Counted from the stretch's first letter, positions 1 to 6,092 are shown. The stretch is 10,882 nucleotides of DNA from an uncultured Candidatus Saccharibacteria bacterium (GCA_946885745.1 CAMPGV010000029.1:1-10882); one strand, 5' to 3'. Numbers and translations are program-made. Notes: a model not told the origin generated them from the sequence alone.

Positions 1-863
1 GAATACTGTTCATCAACAAACCCCATAAGCTCCTTGTCTGCAGGAGAAAATGTAATGGTCTGACGCTTATCGGCGATTACGCCACTATACTGCGCACATA
101 GCTCGCTGACAATCTTGTTAATGTCACTCGACTTCTTGCGTAGTACAACTTTTCCGGCATCTATCTGAGCAACCTTCAGGAGGCTATTGACGATTTGTAT
201 TTGACGCTCGTTACTGTCGTATGTTTTTTGAATTATTTTTGTAATATTCTCCGGTAGTACACCCTCAAAACCTTCAAGAAGTAAGCCGAGCAGCTGTTTG
301 ATAGCAGTTGCAGGTGTTCGAAGTTGGTGTGACGCCAGGGAGATGAACTCGTCCTTCGAAGCATTAAGCCGCTGCAACTCTCTCTGCTGCTCTTGGAGCA
401 GAATATTAGCAGTTCGTAAGTTATCCTCCTGCTCTTTGCGCTCCGTAAGGTTGCGCGTCACCTTAGCAAACCCCTGCAGCTCTCCATCGTCGTCATATAA
501 GGCTGTAATAACGACATTCGCCCAGAACTTAGTCCCATCCTTACGAACGCGCCAATCCTCATCCTCTACTCGACCTACTTTCCTCGCAATAATTAGTTCA
601 CGTTCCGGCTTTTTGTCGTCATTGTCTTCGGGTGAATAAAAGATTGAGAAATGCTTTCCGATAATTTCCTCGGGTGTATATCCTTTGGTTTTCTGAGCAC
701 CCTTGTTCCAGGTCTGGATATACCCGTCGGCATCCATGAAAAAGATGGCATAATCCTGCACATTTTCGACAAGGAGCTTATAGCGCTCGAGCTCGGTTAG
801 TGTTTTATTGTGCTCTGTTCGCAGTGTGCTAGGCTGCATCGGGACATTATTATTAATCATCAT
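1..863 (-). CDS. PAS domain sensor histidine kinase, 5' part (runs off the left edge)
   Basis: This is the N-terminal 287 residues of a sensor histidine kinase that would autophosphorylate on His and pass the phosphate to a response regulator not seen here. I translated it by hand, reading open from ATG at 863 to the window edge. Residues ~25-135 form a PAS domain with key stretches WNKGAQKTKGYTPEEIIGKH (52-71) and FYSPED (75-80). A PAC-like end follows (FAKVTRNLTERK, 132-143), then a coiled-coil linker (~143-170). The HisKA dimerisation helix has the phospho-acceptor His179 in SHQLRTP (178-184). The ATPase domain would lie beyond the edge. No signal peptide or membrane helix is visible, so it is probably a cytosolic sensor. 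GGAG lies 8 nt before the ATG and a TATAAT box just upstream. An adjacent in-frame ATG at 860 could also be the start. The family is certain; the ligand is unknown. Confidence 0.92.
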   Translation of the reverse strand, partial: MMINNNVPMQPSTLRTEHNKTLTELERYKLLVENVQDYAIFFMDADGYIQTWNKGAQKTKGYTPEEIIGKHFSIFYSPEDNDDKKPERELIIARKVGRVEDEDWRVRKDGTKFWANVVITALYDDDGELQGFAKVTRNLTERKEQEDNLRTANILLQEQQRELQRLNASKDEFISLASHQLRTPATAIKQLLGLLLEGFEGVLPENITKIIQKTYDSNERQIQIVNSLLKVAQIDAGKVVLRKKSSDINKIVSELCAQYSGVIADKRQTITFSPADKELMGFVDEQY

Positions 864-871
864 AAAACTAA

Positions 872-884
872 CTCCGGCATTATA
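872..884 (-). promoter_or_regulatory. -10 box and Shine-Dalgarno of the histidine kinase gene
   Basis: On the minus strand a perfect TATAAT lies at 884-879, which would place the transcription start near 872. The Shine-Dalgarno GGAG occupies 875-872, right at that predicted start, and the ATG is at 863. The 5' UTR would be only ~9 nt. I see no convincing -35 element at 16-18 bp. The rest of the 864-1042 intergenic region is AT-rich and shows no gene. Confidence 0.55.
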
Positions 885-1030
885 TAACCATTACTACATT
901 TGATCTTTACGATACCGAATATTAAATATTAACTTCTCTATTAATTTAATATGCAATATGTCATAAGGTTTATCAAGACAAAAGCCATTCTTATGCTGCA
1001 CGCTAGGCGCTACTTGCTCCTCTATTGTTG

Positions 1031-1045
1031 TACTATGAAAGTATG
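1031..1045 (+). promoter_or_regulatory. -10 box placed for a leaderless start of the OmdA-like gene
   Basis: TACTAT at 1031-1036 is followed by six bases and then ATG at 1043, so the expected transcription start (+1) falls exactly on the A of the ATG. There is no Shine-Dalgarno upstream. No good -35 is visible. This is inference from spacing only. Confidence 0.45.
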
Positions 1046-1312
1046 AAAAGCAATCAAATTCCTGGCGGCACCGTACATGCGCTCCCTGCGGATCTGCGCA
1101 AGGCATTGAGCACCAACGCCAGCGCATCTGCGTCGTGGAGTAACATCACTCCTCTTGCTCGCAATGAATGGATTTGCTGGGTAGAGGGTGCGAAGCTTAT
1201 CGAAACCAGGCAGCGCCGCATTGAACGAACACACACCGAACTCGCCCAAGGCAAGCGCCGCCCCTGCTGCTGGCCTGGCTGCATTCACCGCGATAAAAAT
1301 GGCAAATCTTAA
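1043..1312 (+). CDS. OmdA/YdeI-like small protein with Cys-rich tail
   Basis: This 89-aa protein resembles the OmdA domain (bacteriocin-protection YdeI/OmpD-associated family). Hallmarks are the N-terminal LPADLRKAL (14-22), a W-x2-ITPLARNEWICWVEGAK stretch (32-51) and the basic ETRQRRIER helix (54-62). The domain usually ends after the basic helix. Here a short tail with Cys75, Cys76, Cys80 and His82 follows, which could bind a metal. I chose ATG 1043 because it puts the protein start at the predicted transcription start. A TTG at 1025 would add six residues, but it would lie upstream of the -10 box. The biochemical role of the family is poorly known, so I assign no activity. A strong terminator follows, so it is a single-gene unit diverging from the kinase. 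Confidence 0.8.
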   Translation: MKSNQIPGGTVHALPADLRKALSTNASASASWSNITPLARNEWICWVEGAKLIETRQRRIERTHTELAQGKRRPCCWPGCIHRDKNGKS

Positions 1313-1322
1313 TTACTGCCGC

Positions 1323-1357
1323 AAAAAAGATGAAGTCCAAATGGATTTCATTTTTTT
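1323..1357 (+). terminator. Intrinsic terminator after the OmdA-like gene
   Basis: A 9-bp stem (1330-1338 with 1343-1351, one G-T wobble) with a 4-nt loop is followed by an unbroken T run to 1357. An A6 run at 1323-1328 could pair with the Ts or let it work on the other strand. It sits 11 nt after the OmdA-like stop codon and isolates that gene from the next one. Confidence 0.85.
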
Positions 1358-1413
1358 CGTGGCTCTCGCTAGTAGACATACTTCACAACCATTTAGCAGT
1401 CACCCATTCCGAA

Positions 1414-1434
1414 TATGCTAGCATGTAGAATATG
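1414..1434 (+). promoter_or_regulatory. -10 box with 10-bp palindrome before the 53-aa gene
   Basis: TATGCT (1414-1419) can serve as a -10 box, with +1 expected near 1426, six bases before ATG 1432. A perfect 10-bp palindrome, ATGCTAGCAT (1415-1424), overlaps it and could be an operator. No Shine-Dalgarno and no clear -35 are present. The same TATGCT box within a dyad occurs before the large NHL protein gene at 6066-6084. Confidence 0.4.
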
Positions 1435-1593
1435 ACTACTCATAAAAGTAAAAATAAAAACACGACCGACTACCCGAAGGACGGTGCAAAAAAATATATA
1501 GCTACAATGCTTATGTTTATTGGGCTTATTGCATTCGCAATCATACTTTATGTGTTGATTCTTCGAATGACAGTGCCACTTAATTTTGGATAA
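1432..1593 (+). CDS. Small single-pass membrane protein, 53 aa
   Basis: The reading frame runs from ATG 1432 to TAA 1591-1593. It encodes a Lys/Asn-rich hydrophilic N-terminus (residues 1-21; MTTHKSKNKNTTDYPKDGAK then KY), one hydrophobic helix (~23-44, rich in Ile, Leu, Met and Phe) and a short tail ending PLNFG. By the positive-inside rule the N-terminus would be cytoplasmic. I do not recognise a family. It has no Shine-Dalgarno but has a plausible -10 box six bases before the predicted start site. It stands alone, with a terminator upstream and a hairpin at 1656-1671 downstream. The charge layout and placement favour a real gene, but a chance frame is possible. Confidence 0.5.
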   Translation: MTTHKSKNKNTTDYPKDGAKKYIATMLMFIGLIAFAIILYVLILRMTVPLNFG

Positions 1594-1649
1594 ATAACTA
1601 TTAGCAATTAAGTACTAGTGAGCTAGTTTCGTTCAATTATAAGGCCATG

Positions 1650-1671
1650 AAAAAACCACCCTAGTGGGTGG
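1650..1671 (-). terminator. Intrinsic terminator of tRNA-Asn
   Basis: Read on the minus strand, a 6-bp GC-rich stem CCACCC/GGGTGG with a 4-nt loop is followed by six Ts (A run at 1650-1655). It starts 8 nt after the encoded CCA of the tRNA. On the plus strand the hairpin is followed only by ACTTTTC, so it may be a weak terminator for the 53-aa gene in that direction. Confidence 0.85.
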
Positions 1672-1679
1672 ACTTTTCA

Positions 1680-1754
1680 TGGCTCCGGCAGCTGGGCTCG
1701 AACCAGCGACCTAATCGTTAACAGCGATCCGCTCTACCACTGAGCTATGCCGGA
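1680..1754 (-). tRNA. tRNA-Asn (anticodon GTT), CCA encoded
   Basis: The minus strand folds as a full cloverleaf. The acceptor TCCGGCA (1754-1748) pairs with TGCCGGA (1690-1684). The D-arm is GCTC/GAGC. The anticodon stem GATCG/CGATT closes on loop CTGTTAA, whose anticodon GTT reads Asn codons. The T-arm is GCTGG-TTCGAGC-CCAGC. The discriminator base is G and CCA follows directly in the DNA (1682-1680). It lies 21 bp after the lexA-like stop, with its own promoter and terminator. Confidence 0.97.
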
Positions 1755-1765
1755 ATACAAAGGCT

Positions 1766-1795
1766 ATTATATCCGTTAATTAGGGGTGGAGTCAA
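1766..1795 (-). promoter_or_regulatory. tRNA-Asn promoter inside the lexA-like gene end
   Basis: On the minus strand TTGACT (1795-1790) and a perfect TATAAT (1771-1766) are separated by 18 bp. The predicted transcription start is near 1759, five bases before the mature tRNA 5' end. The -35 lies within the last codons of the lexA-like gene, whose stop is at 1778-1776. It is the only promoter in the window with two near-consensus boxes, as expected for a stable RNA gene. Confidence 0.85.
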
Positions 1796-2144
1796 GTAGT
1801 TTTAGAGCCGATTCCAGAGTATCGGCTTCAGCTTGCTTTTCTGGTGTGTCCACCCTGCGCCTTGAGGCAATCTGCCCCTTGAGCCAAGCAATGTGAGGAT
1901 TCTCTTCGGAAGCAGTAGCCATTTCACCTGTCACCACTTCAAGCGACCGCGCCGAATGGTCTTTTTTACGTAGATAACCACGAGTGATCAAACCGTCGAC
2001 ATGCGTCGCAACCGTTGAAACGGACTTATATTCTAAGGCGCGCATCACTTCACGATAGCTTGGGCCGTAACCGTTTTCTTTAATAAAGTTACTAAGGTAA
2101 TTTAGCAGCTCACGTTGCTTTTTTGTTGGTCGATTATCACTCAT
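1776..2144 (-). CDS. LexA-type winged-helix DNA-binding protein lacking the peptidase domain
   Basis: This 122-aa protein matches the LexA N-terminal DNA-binding domain over residues ~6-72: PTKKQRELLNYL (6-17), GYGPSYREVMRAL (25-37), then the recognition region SVSTVATHVDGLITRGYLRK (41-60) and the wing with ARSLEV (65-70). Full LexA is about 200 residues and ends in an S24 Ser-Lys peptidase. Here there is only a ~50-residue polar tail with no Ala-Gly cleavage site and no catalytic domain, so RecA-driven self-cleavage cannot apply. It is probably a DNA-binding repressor with another signal. The ATG lies inside the ligase gene end (ATGAGTGA overlap, 8 bp), with GGAGG at 2154-2150 five bases upstream, so translation is probably coupled. 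Its target is unknown; the adjacent divergent promoter is the natural candidate. Confidence 0.87.
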   Translation of the reverse strand: MSDNRPTKKQRELLNYLSNFIKENGYGPSYREVMRALEYKSVSTVATHVDGLITRGYLRKKDHSARSLEVVTGEMATASEENPHIAWLKGQIASRRRVDTPEKQAEADTLESALKLLDSTPN

Positions 2145-3429
2145 CTTCCCCTCCTAATGCAGTTGCCGCCAGCGCCCACCAGACGATTGCCACCGTGTCA
2201 TCTGCCCATACTGGCAGTAGTAGGCCGATAAGCGCCATACCCACACCGCTTGCAAATGCCCCTAGTGCCAGCCAATCATCTCGAGCCCGCCATAGGCGCA
2301 CCATAATAAGCCCAAAGATCGCCACAAAGAGCGCCAAACCTAACCAACCTGTTTCGTGCGCAATATAGAGATACTGATTCTCAATGATCACCCCGCCTTC
2401 GTCATCATCGTACAGCGAGGCCGACCCCGTACTGCCAATACCCGCACCAAGCGGTTGCGCCACCAGGCGGCCCACACCAAAAATCAACGATTCCACGTGG
2501 CCATCATTGGAACTGACCTCGGCACCGGTCGTTGGGTTCTCATGCAAGATGACGTTTGACACGAAGTTTGATTCCCATGCTACAGCTAAGCTGCCTGCTA
2601 GAATAACGAAAACAACACCTACAGCTAGCCAGGCGCGCCGCGACATTCTCCGTAACATCGTCACACCCAGCACGATCAACACCGTCACAATTGCTGCGAC
2701 CAGCGCACTTCTTGAATAATTAATCCAGACCGCCACAAGACTACATGCCGTAATAGCACCTGTCGCCCACAAGACCTTCTTGCGCTCAAGGGGCAGCTTG
2801 CGGCGCACCAGCAAAGCCGTAATCATACCGAGGACAATTCCCGCATAGGCGCCGAGCGGATTTGGCCCACGCAGTGTACTACTGTACCGAATGAAGTCGG
2901 GGTTTTCGTCGACCGTCAGATACGGCGCAATCGTCTGCTTTGAGTAGCCTATATATGACAGGGTGTCTTTTGGTAAAAATAGCTGCAACGTCGCAAATCC
3001 GACAACAACAACAGCCCCAATAGCACCTATGTACACGATCTGTTTGCGCCACTGCGGCGCTAGGCGAATCAATACATAGACCAGCCCAAAGAAAAGCATG
3101 TAGCGCAAATCAATTGCAAACCCGGCCAGTTGCGCCAAGGTGTCTTGCGGCAAAATGATCGCAAGTACGATATGCAGCAGCGCATAGGCTACGATCAGCC
3201 GAAACAGCCAGTCGCGACTCAGCTCTCGCCACAACCCCTGTCGGGTTACCAGTACCCCTGCAAGCAGCGCGGCGGGTATCATAAGAATTTCTTTCCACGA
3301 CTTAATCAGCGGGCTGTAATCAGGAAATACCGTTCCCAGCCAGACAGTCAGGGGTGCGTGGACGACAATACCGCCAAAAATAATCAGGAGGATAACCGCG
3401 TAAACAGAGGTGAGCCAAGCGAGCTTCAT
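2137..3429 (-). CDS. O-antigen ligase / Wzy-like polytopic membrane protein
   Basis: Counted from ATG 3429, this is a 430-aa multi-pass inner-membrane protein of the O-antigen ligase (Wzy_C/WaaL-like) superfamily. Such proteins join a lipid-linked glycan to an acceptor or polymerise repeat units on the outer face of the membrane. About ten hydrophobic helices are visible. Family signs are RGPNPLGAYAG (187-197, with Arg187), NYSRSAL (237-243), a long extracytoplasmic loop (~285-350), and ENQYLYIAHETGWLG (350-364), the usual late motif before the last helices. WaaL and Wzy cannot be told apart from sequence alone. The longest open frame begins at GTG 3468, but those 13 residues would overlap the divergent promoter, so I prefer ATG 3429. 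The frame ends TGA followed at once by TAA. It overlaps the lexA-like gene and diverges from the glycosylphosphotransferase. Confidence 0.85.
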   Translation of the reverse strand: MKLAWLTSVYAVILLIIFGGIVVHAPLTVWLGTVFPDYSPLIKSWKEILMIPAALLAGVLVTRQGLWRELSRDWLFRLIVAYALLHIVLAIILPQDTLAQLAGFAIDLRYMLFFGLVYVLIRLAPQWRKQIVYIGAIGAVVVVGFATLQLFLPKDTLSYIGYSKQTIAPYLTVDENPDFIRYSSTLRGPNPLGAYAGIVLGMITALLVRRKLPLERKKVLWATGAITACSLVAVWINYSRSALVAAIVTVLIVLGVTMLRRMSRRAWLAVGVVFVILAGSLAVAWESNFVSNVILHENPTTGAEVSSNDGHVESLIFGVGRLVAQPLGAGIGSTGSASLYDDDEGGVIIENQYLYIAHETGWLGLALFVAIFGLIMVRLWRARDDWLALGAFASGVGMALIGLLLPVWADDTVAIVWWALAATALGGEDE

Positions 3430-3470
3430 TACCTCCACTATAGCCGAAAAATGGTATAATAGCACCACCG
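3430..3470. promoter_or_regulatory. 41-bp divergent promoter region between ligase and glycosylphosphotransferase genes
   Basis: On the plus strand, TGGTATAAT (3452-3460) is a perfect extended -10. It predicts +1 at ~3467, four bases before ATG 3471. On the minus strand, TATAGT (3442-3437) predicts +1 at ~3430, one base before ATG 3429. An alternative minus -10, TATTAT (3461-3456), lies over the plus -10 box. GGAGG (3436-3432 on minus) sits only two bases from ATG 3429, unusually close. No -35 is clear on either strand. The two genes' polymerase footprints must overlap. Confidence 0.6.
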
Positions 3471-4913
3471 ATGTTATCTAAAAACACTACCGTCTACAGT
3501 CTCATTCTTGTCATCGCCGACTTCGCTATCCTTATGCTGGCTTTCATTGTTGCCTACACCCTGCGCGTCCAATACGACCCACGGCCGCTCGTCAATCAAA
3601 TTGCTGCGATCGATTATTTCAATACTTTCCTGATTGTCATGCCATTTTGGATTCTTATCTTTGCTTCTCTCGGCCTCTACCGTGCCGCCGTCTACAACCG
3701 TCGTCTCGCAGAATGGGGTAAACTCGCTATCGGCGCCTTTGTCGGCATCCTGCTTGTTATTGGATGGGAGTATGTCAGCGAGCGCGATATCCTGCCAGCC
3801 CGACTTGTCGCTGCCTATGCTCTTGTGATTGCCTTTATTGCACTTGTCTGTGAACGTGAACTACTCCGTCTTGGTCGCTCGCTCATGTTCCGTTTTGGCA
3901 AGGGCATTAGCCGTGTCCTGATTGTCGGGAATTCACCCGCCACCTACGACATTGCTACTAATCTCGCCGAGACCCATAAAAGCGGCTACAAGGTTGTTGC
4001 GATTGCCGGGCCAAAAAACCTTGTGCCGAAGGGTTCAGGTATCACGCATTTCAGCTCGGTTGATCAGGCCTTAAAAGAAATTAACGATCTTCACATTACC
4101 ACTATCATCCAGACCGATCTTTACGATTCCACTGACCGAAACCAGCGCATTCTTTCTGCCGCGCAGGTCAACCACATTGGCTACCACTTCATTCCAGGCG
4201 AAGCCGAATTCTACGCTGGCAAGCACGTTGTTGACGTTTTCTTGGGCTACCCGATTATCTCCGTCTCCCAGACGCCCCTCATTGGCTGGGGTGCCGTCGC
4301 TAAACGCCTGTTTGACGTTGTCGGCAGTCTCGTCTTAATTGTCCTGCTGTCACCACTTCTTCTCACTGTTAGCCTCCTCCAACTCATTCTTAATCCTGGC
4401 CCAATCTTCTATAAAAGCATGCGTCTCACCCGTTATTCACAGCTCTTTGCGATGTATAAGTTTCGCTCTATGGACGCTCGGTACGGCAAAAAAGATGCCG
4501 CCGCTGAGTTTGCCGAGATGGGTCGCGATGACCTCGTTGCCGAATACAAGCAGCACTTTAAAGTAGCCGACGACCCCCGTATCACGCCATTTGGCAAGTT
4601 CCTACGCGACAGCTCCATCGACGAGTTACCTCAGCTCTTTAATGTCCTTAAAGGCGATCTCAGCCTCGTCGGCCCTCGCCCTGTTCCCAAAAATGAACTA
4701 ATCAGCAAGTTTGCCGCTCGCCATGCCGCCCTACTTTTGAGCGTAAAATCGGGTGTCACTGGTTTGTGGCAAGTTTCTGGCCGCAGCGACCTCACCACTG
4801 AACAACGCGTAAAGATCGAGCTCTTCTATGCCCGCAACTGGAGCTTCTGGCTAGATATTAAAATTCTATTCCGCACAATTGGCGCTGTTCTTCGTCGCCG
4901 AGGAGCTCGTTAG
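3471..4913 (+). CDS. Undecaprenyl-phosphate sugar phosphotransferase (polyprenyl glycosylphosphotransferase, WbaP/WcaJ type)
   Basis: This 480-aa enzyme moves a sugar-1-phosphate from a nucleotide sugar to the polyprenyl-phosphate carrier, the first step of surface glycan assembly. The N-terminal half has four helices (~10-30, 50-70, 84-102, 110-128). A Rossmann-like CoA-binding region follows, with VLIVGNSPATYDIA (149-162). The C-terminal bacterial sugar transferase domain starts at the re-entrant helix (KRLFDVVGS, 278-286). It has KFRSM (330-334), DDPRITPFGKFLRD (367-380), the catalytic Asp384-Glu385 in DELPQLF, LVGPRPV (399-405) and GLWQVSGR (431-438). Length is normal for the family. Residues 315-325, usually a Gln/Glu-Arg-x-Gly stretch, read KSMRLTRYSQL, slightly divergent. 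The donor sugar cannot be read from sequence. No Shine-Dalgarno precedes the ATG; it is probably leaderless. Its stop overlaps the next gene's GTG by one base. Confidence 0.95.
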   Translation: MLSKNTTVYSLILVIADFAILMLAFIVAYTLRVQYDPRPLVNQIAAIDYFNTFLIVMPFWILIFASLGLYRAAVYNRRLAEWGKLAIGAFVGILLVIGWEYVSERDILPARLVAAYALVIAFIALVCERELLRLGRSLMFRFGKGISRVLIVGNSPATYDIATNLAETHKSGYKVVAIAGPKNLVPKGSGITHFSSVDQALKEINDLHITTIIQTDLYDSTDRNQRILSAAQVNHIGYHFIPGEAEFYAGKHVVDVFLGYPIISVSQTPLIGWGAVAKRLFDVVGSLVLIVLLSPLLLTVSLLQLILNPGPIFYKSMRLTRYSQLFAMYKFRSMDARYGKKDAAAEFAEMGRDDLVAEYKQHFKVADDPRITPFGKFLRDSSIDELPQLFNVLKGDLSLVGPRPVPKNELISKFAARHAALLLSVKSGVTGLWQVSGRSDLTTEQRVKIELFYARNWSFWLDIKILFRTIGAVLRRRGAR

Positions 4914-6040
4914 TGCCAGCACCAAAAATTGCTATCGTTACCGATTGGCTGACCAACATGGGTGGTGGGGAACTCGTCGTTCTTGAAGCTCATAAACTTT
5001 TCCCCGATGCTCCTATCTATACCTCAGTCTATGACGCCGATAAAATGACCGCTTTTGCCAACTGCGATGTGCGCACTACCTACTTGCAAGATGCTCTTCC
5101 AAAATTCCTACGCTACAAACATGTTCTTTGGCCAGTCTTGCGCCCGTTTGCCTTCCGCAAGCTCGATTTGTCCGACTTTGACATCATCCTCTCCATTACA
5201 AGTGCCGAAGCCAAGCAAGTGCGCAAAACCCGCCCCGACCAAGTGCATATTTCCTATATCCACACGCCGATCCGCTACTACTGGAGCCACTACGAAGAGT
5301 TCAAAAACGAATTCAACTTCGGACCACTGACCCTCCTGATCCGACCATTTATCCCCCTGTTTGTCAGGTGGATGCGCAAAATTGATCTCGAATCGATCCC
5401 CGGTATCGACGTACTCATCGCCAACTCTTCTGTCACGCAGGAGCGCATCAAACAGTACTACAGTCGCCAAAGTACCGTCGTCCACCCACCGGTTGAGATT
5501 GACCGCTTCACCCCACCGCCACGCACCGAACGCGAAGGCTATGTTCTCTGGGGTCGTCATGTCCCTTATAAGCGTTTCGACCTCGCGATTGAAGCGTGTA
5601 ATAACCTCCTTCGCCCACTGACCGTTATCGGTAGTGGACCAGATACCGAGCGACTCAAGTCTCTCGCGGGACCAACTATTAATTTCGTCGGACGCGTCAG
5701 CGACGAAGAGCTAGTGCGCATTGCGCAGCACAGTGGCGGCTTCCTCTTCCCAAATGAAGAAGACTTTGGCATTTCAGCCGTTGAAGCACTTGCCGCTGGC
5801 ACCCCGGTAATTGGCTACGCCAAGGGTGGTGTTCTTGATATTGTGCAAGACGGCGAAACGGGCGTTCTCTTTAAAGAGCAGTCCGTCGAAAGCCTCGTCG
5901 CTGCCATCGAGCGCTTCGAAAGCCTCTCTTTCCTCCCGGCTACCCTCCACCGCAAATCAAAGCGCTTTGCCGCAAGCCTTTTTGACCAAAAACTCCAAAA
6001 AATTGTCAGCAGCAACACCCCCAAATCGTCGCAGAAATAA
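4913..6040 (+). CDS. GT4-family glycosyltransferase, WbaZ-like
   Basis: This 375-aa retaining glycosyltransferase has the GT-B fold. The N-terminal domain has DWLTNMGGGELVVLEAHKLF (11-30) and IHTPIRYYW (116-124), the signature seen in WbaZ-like mannosyltransferases of O-antigen clusters. The C-terminal donor domain has GRHVPYKRFDLAIEA (214-228), IGSGPD (239-244), FVGRVSDEEL (258-267) and the E-x7-E motif EDFGISAVE (283-291) followed by ALAAGTPVI. No membrane helix is present; it would act at the cytoplasmic face on the lipid-linked sugar made by the upstream enzyme. The start is GTG at 4913, sharing its G with the TAG stop of the upstream gene; GAGGAG at 4900-4905 lies 7 nt upstream. Sugar specificity (mannose or a relative) is inferred only from family resemblance. 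Confidence 0.94.
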   Translation: MPAPKIAIVTDWLTNMGGGELVVLEAHKLFPDAPIYTSVYDADKMTAFANCDVRTTYLQDALPKFLRYKHVLWPVLRPFAFRKLDLSDFDIILSITSAEAKQVRKTRPDQVHISYIHTPIRYYWSHYEEFKNEFNFGPLTLLIRPFIPLFVRWMRKIDLESIPGIDVLIANSSVTQERIKQYYSRQSTVVHPPVEIDRFTPPPRTEREGYVLWGRHVPYKRFDLAIEACNNLLRPLTVIGSGPDTERLKSLAGPTINFVGRVSDEELVRIAQHSGGFLFPNEEDFGISAVEALAAGTPVIGYAKGGVLDIVQDGETGVLFKEQSVESLVAAIERFESLSFLPATLHRKSKRFAASLFDQKLQKIVSSNTPKSSQK

Positions 6041-6045
6041 TCTCA

Positions 6046-6074
6046 TTTACAGCCAGCATCAAAATTGTTATGCT
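6046..6074 (+). promoter_or_regulatory. Promoter of the NHL/Fn3 surface protein gene
   Basis: TTTACA (6046-6051) and TATGCT (6069-6074) are 17 bp apart, and the -10 is extended by TGT at 6066-6068. The predicted start is near 6081, giving a ~67-nt 5' UTR with AAGG (6137-6140) seven bases before GTG 6148. This separates the large surface protein from the glycosyltransferase unit, since the promoter starts six bases after the upstream stop. No intrinsic terminator is seen between the two genes, so read-through is also possible. Confidence 0.65.
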
Positions 6075-6092
6075 TAGCACAACATAAATGTT
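6066..6092. promoter_or_regulatory. Two overlapping dyads at the -10/+1 region of the surface protein promoter
   Basis: TGTTATGCT-T-AGCACAACA (6066-6084) is an inverted repeat with 9-bp arms and one mismatch, covering the -10. It overlaps a second palindrome AACATAAATGTT (6081-6092, 5-bp arms) at the predicted start site. The layout suits an operator where a dimeric repressor would block polymerase. The binding protein is not known. Confidence 0.4.

Noticed and set aside
298..639. 113-aa plus-strand frame at the left end
   Set aside because: It is the antisense of the PAS-HisKA kinase, which has clear motifs, and is very Ser/Leu-rich as expected for a shadow.
1636..1641. TATAAT on the minus strand just past the tRNA terminator
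   Set aside because: No minus-strand gene follows before the kinase, and the surrounding DNA is AT-rich, so the hexamer is easily produced by chance.
1680..1754. tRNA-Asn as an integration site of a mobile element
   Set aside because: I saw no integrase, no repeat of the tRNA 3' end in the window and no transfer genes.
2137..2139. Alternative genetic code (UGA as glycine, as in some CPR lineages)
   Set aside because: The only TGA stop seen is followed at once by TAA, so it is not decisive. However, the 1429-aa Gly-rich protein and the other genes have no in-frame TGA, so the standard code fits.
5108..5560. 150-aa open frame on the minus strand
   Set aside because: It lies fully antisense to the GT4 glycosyltransferase, which has all family motifs. 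The frame shows no recognisable domain and fits codon-bias shadowing.
5958..5969. 12-bp perfect palindrome CAAAGCGCTTTG
   Set aside because: It lies inside the GT4 coding region, encodes an ordinary part of the protein and has no T run; it is probably chance.
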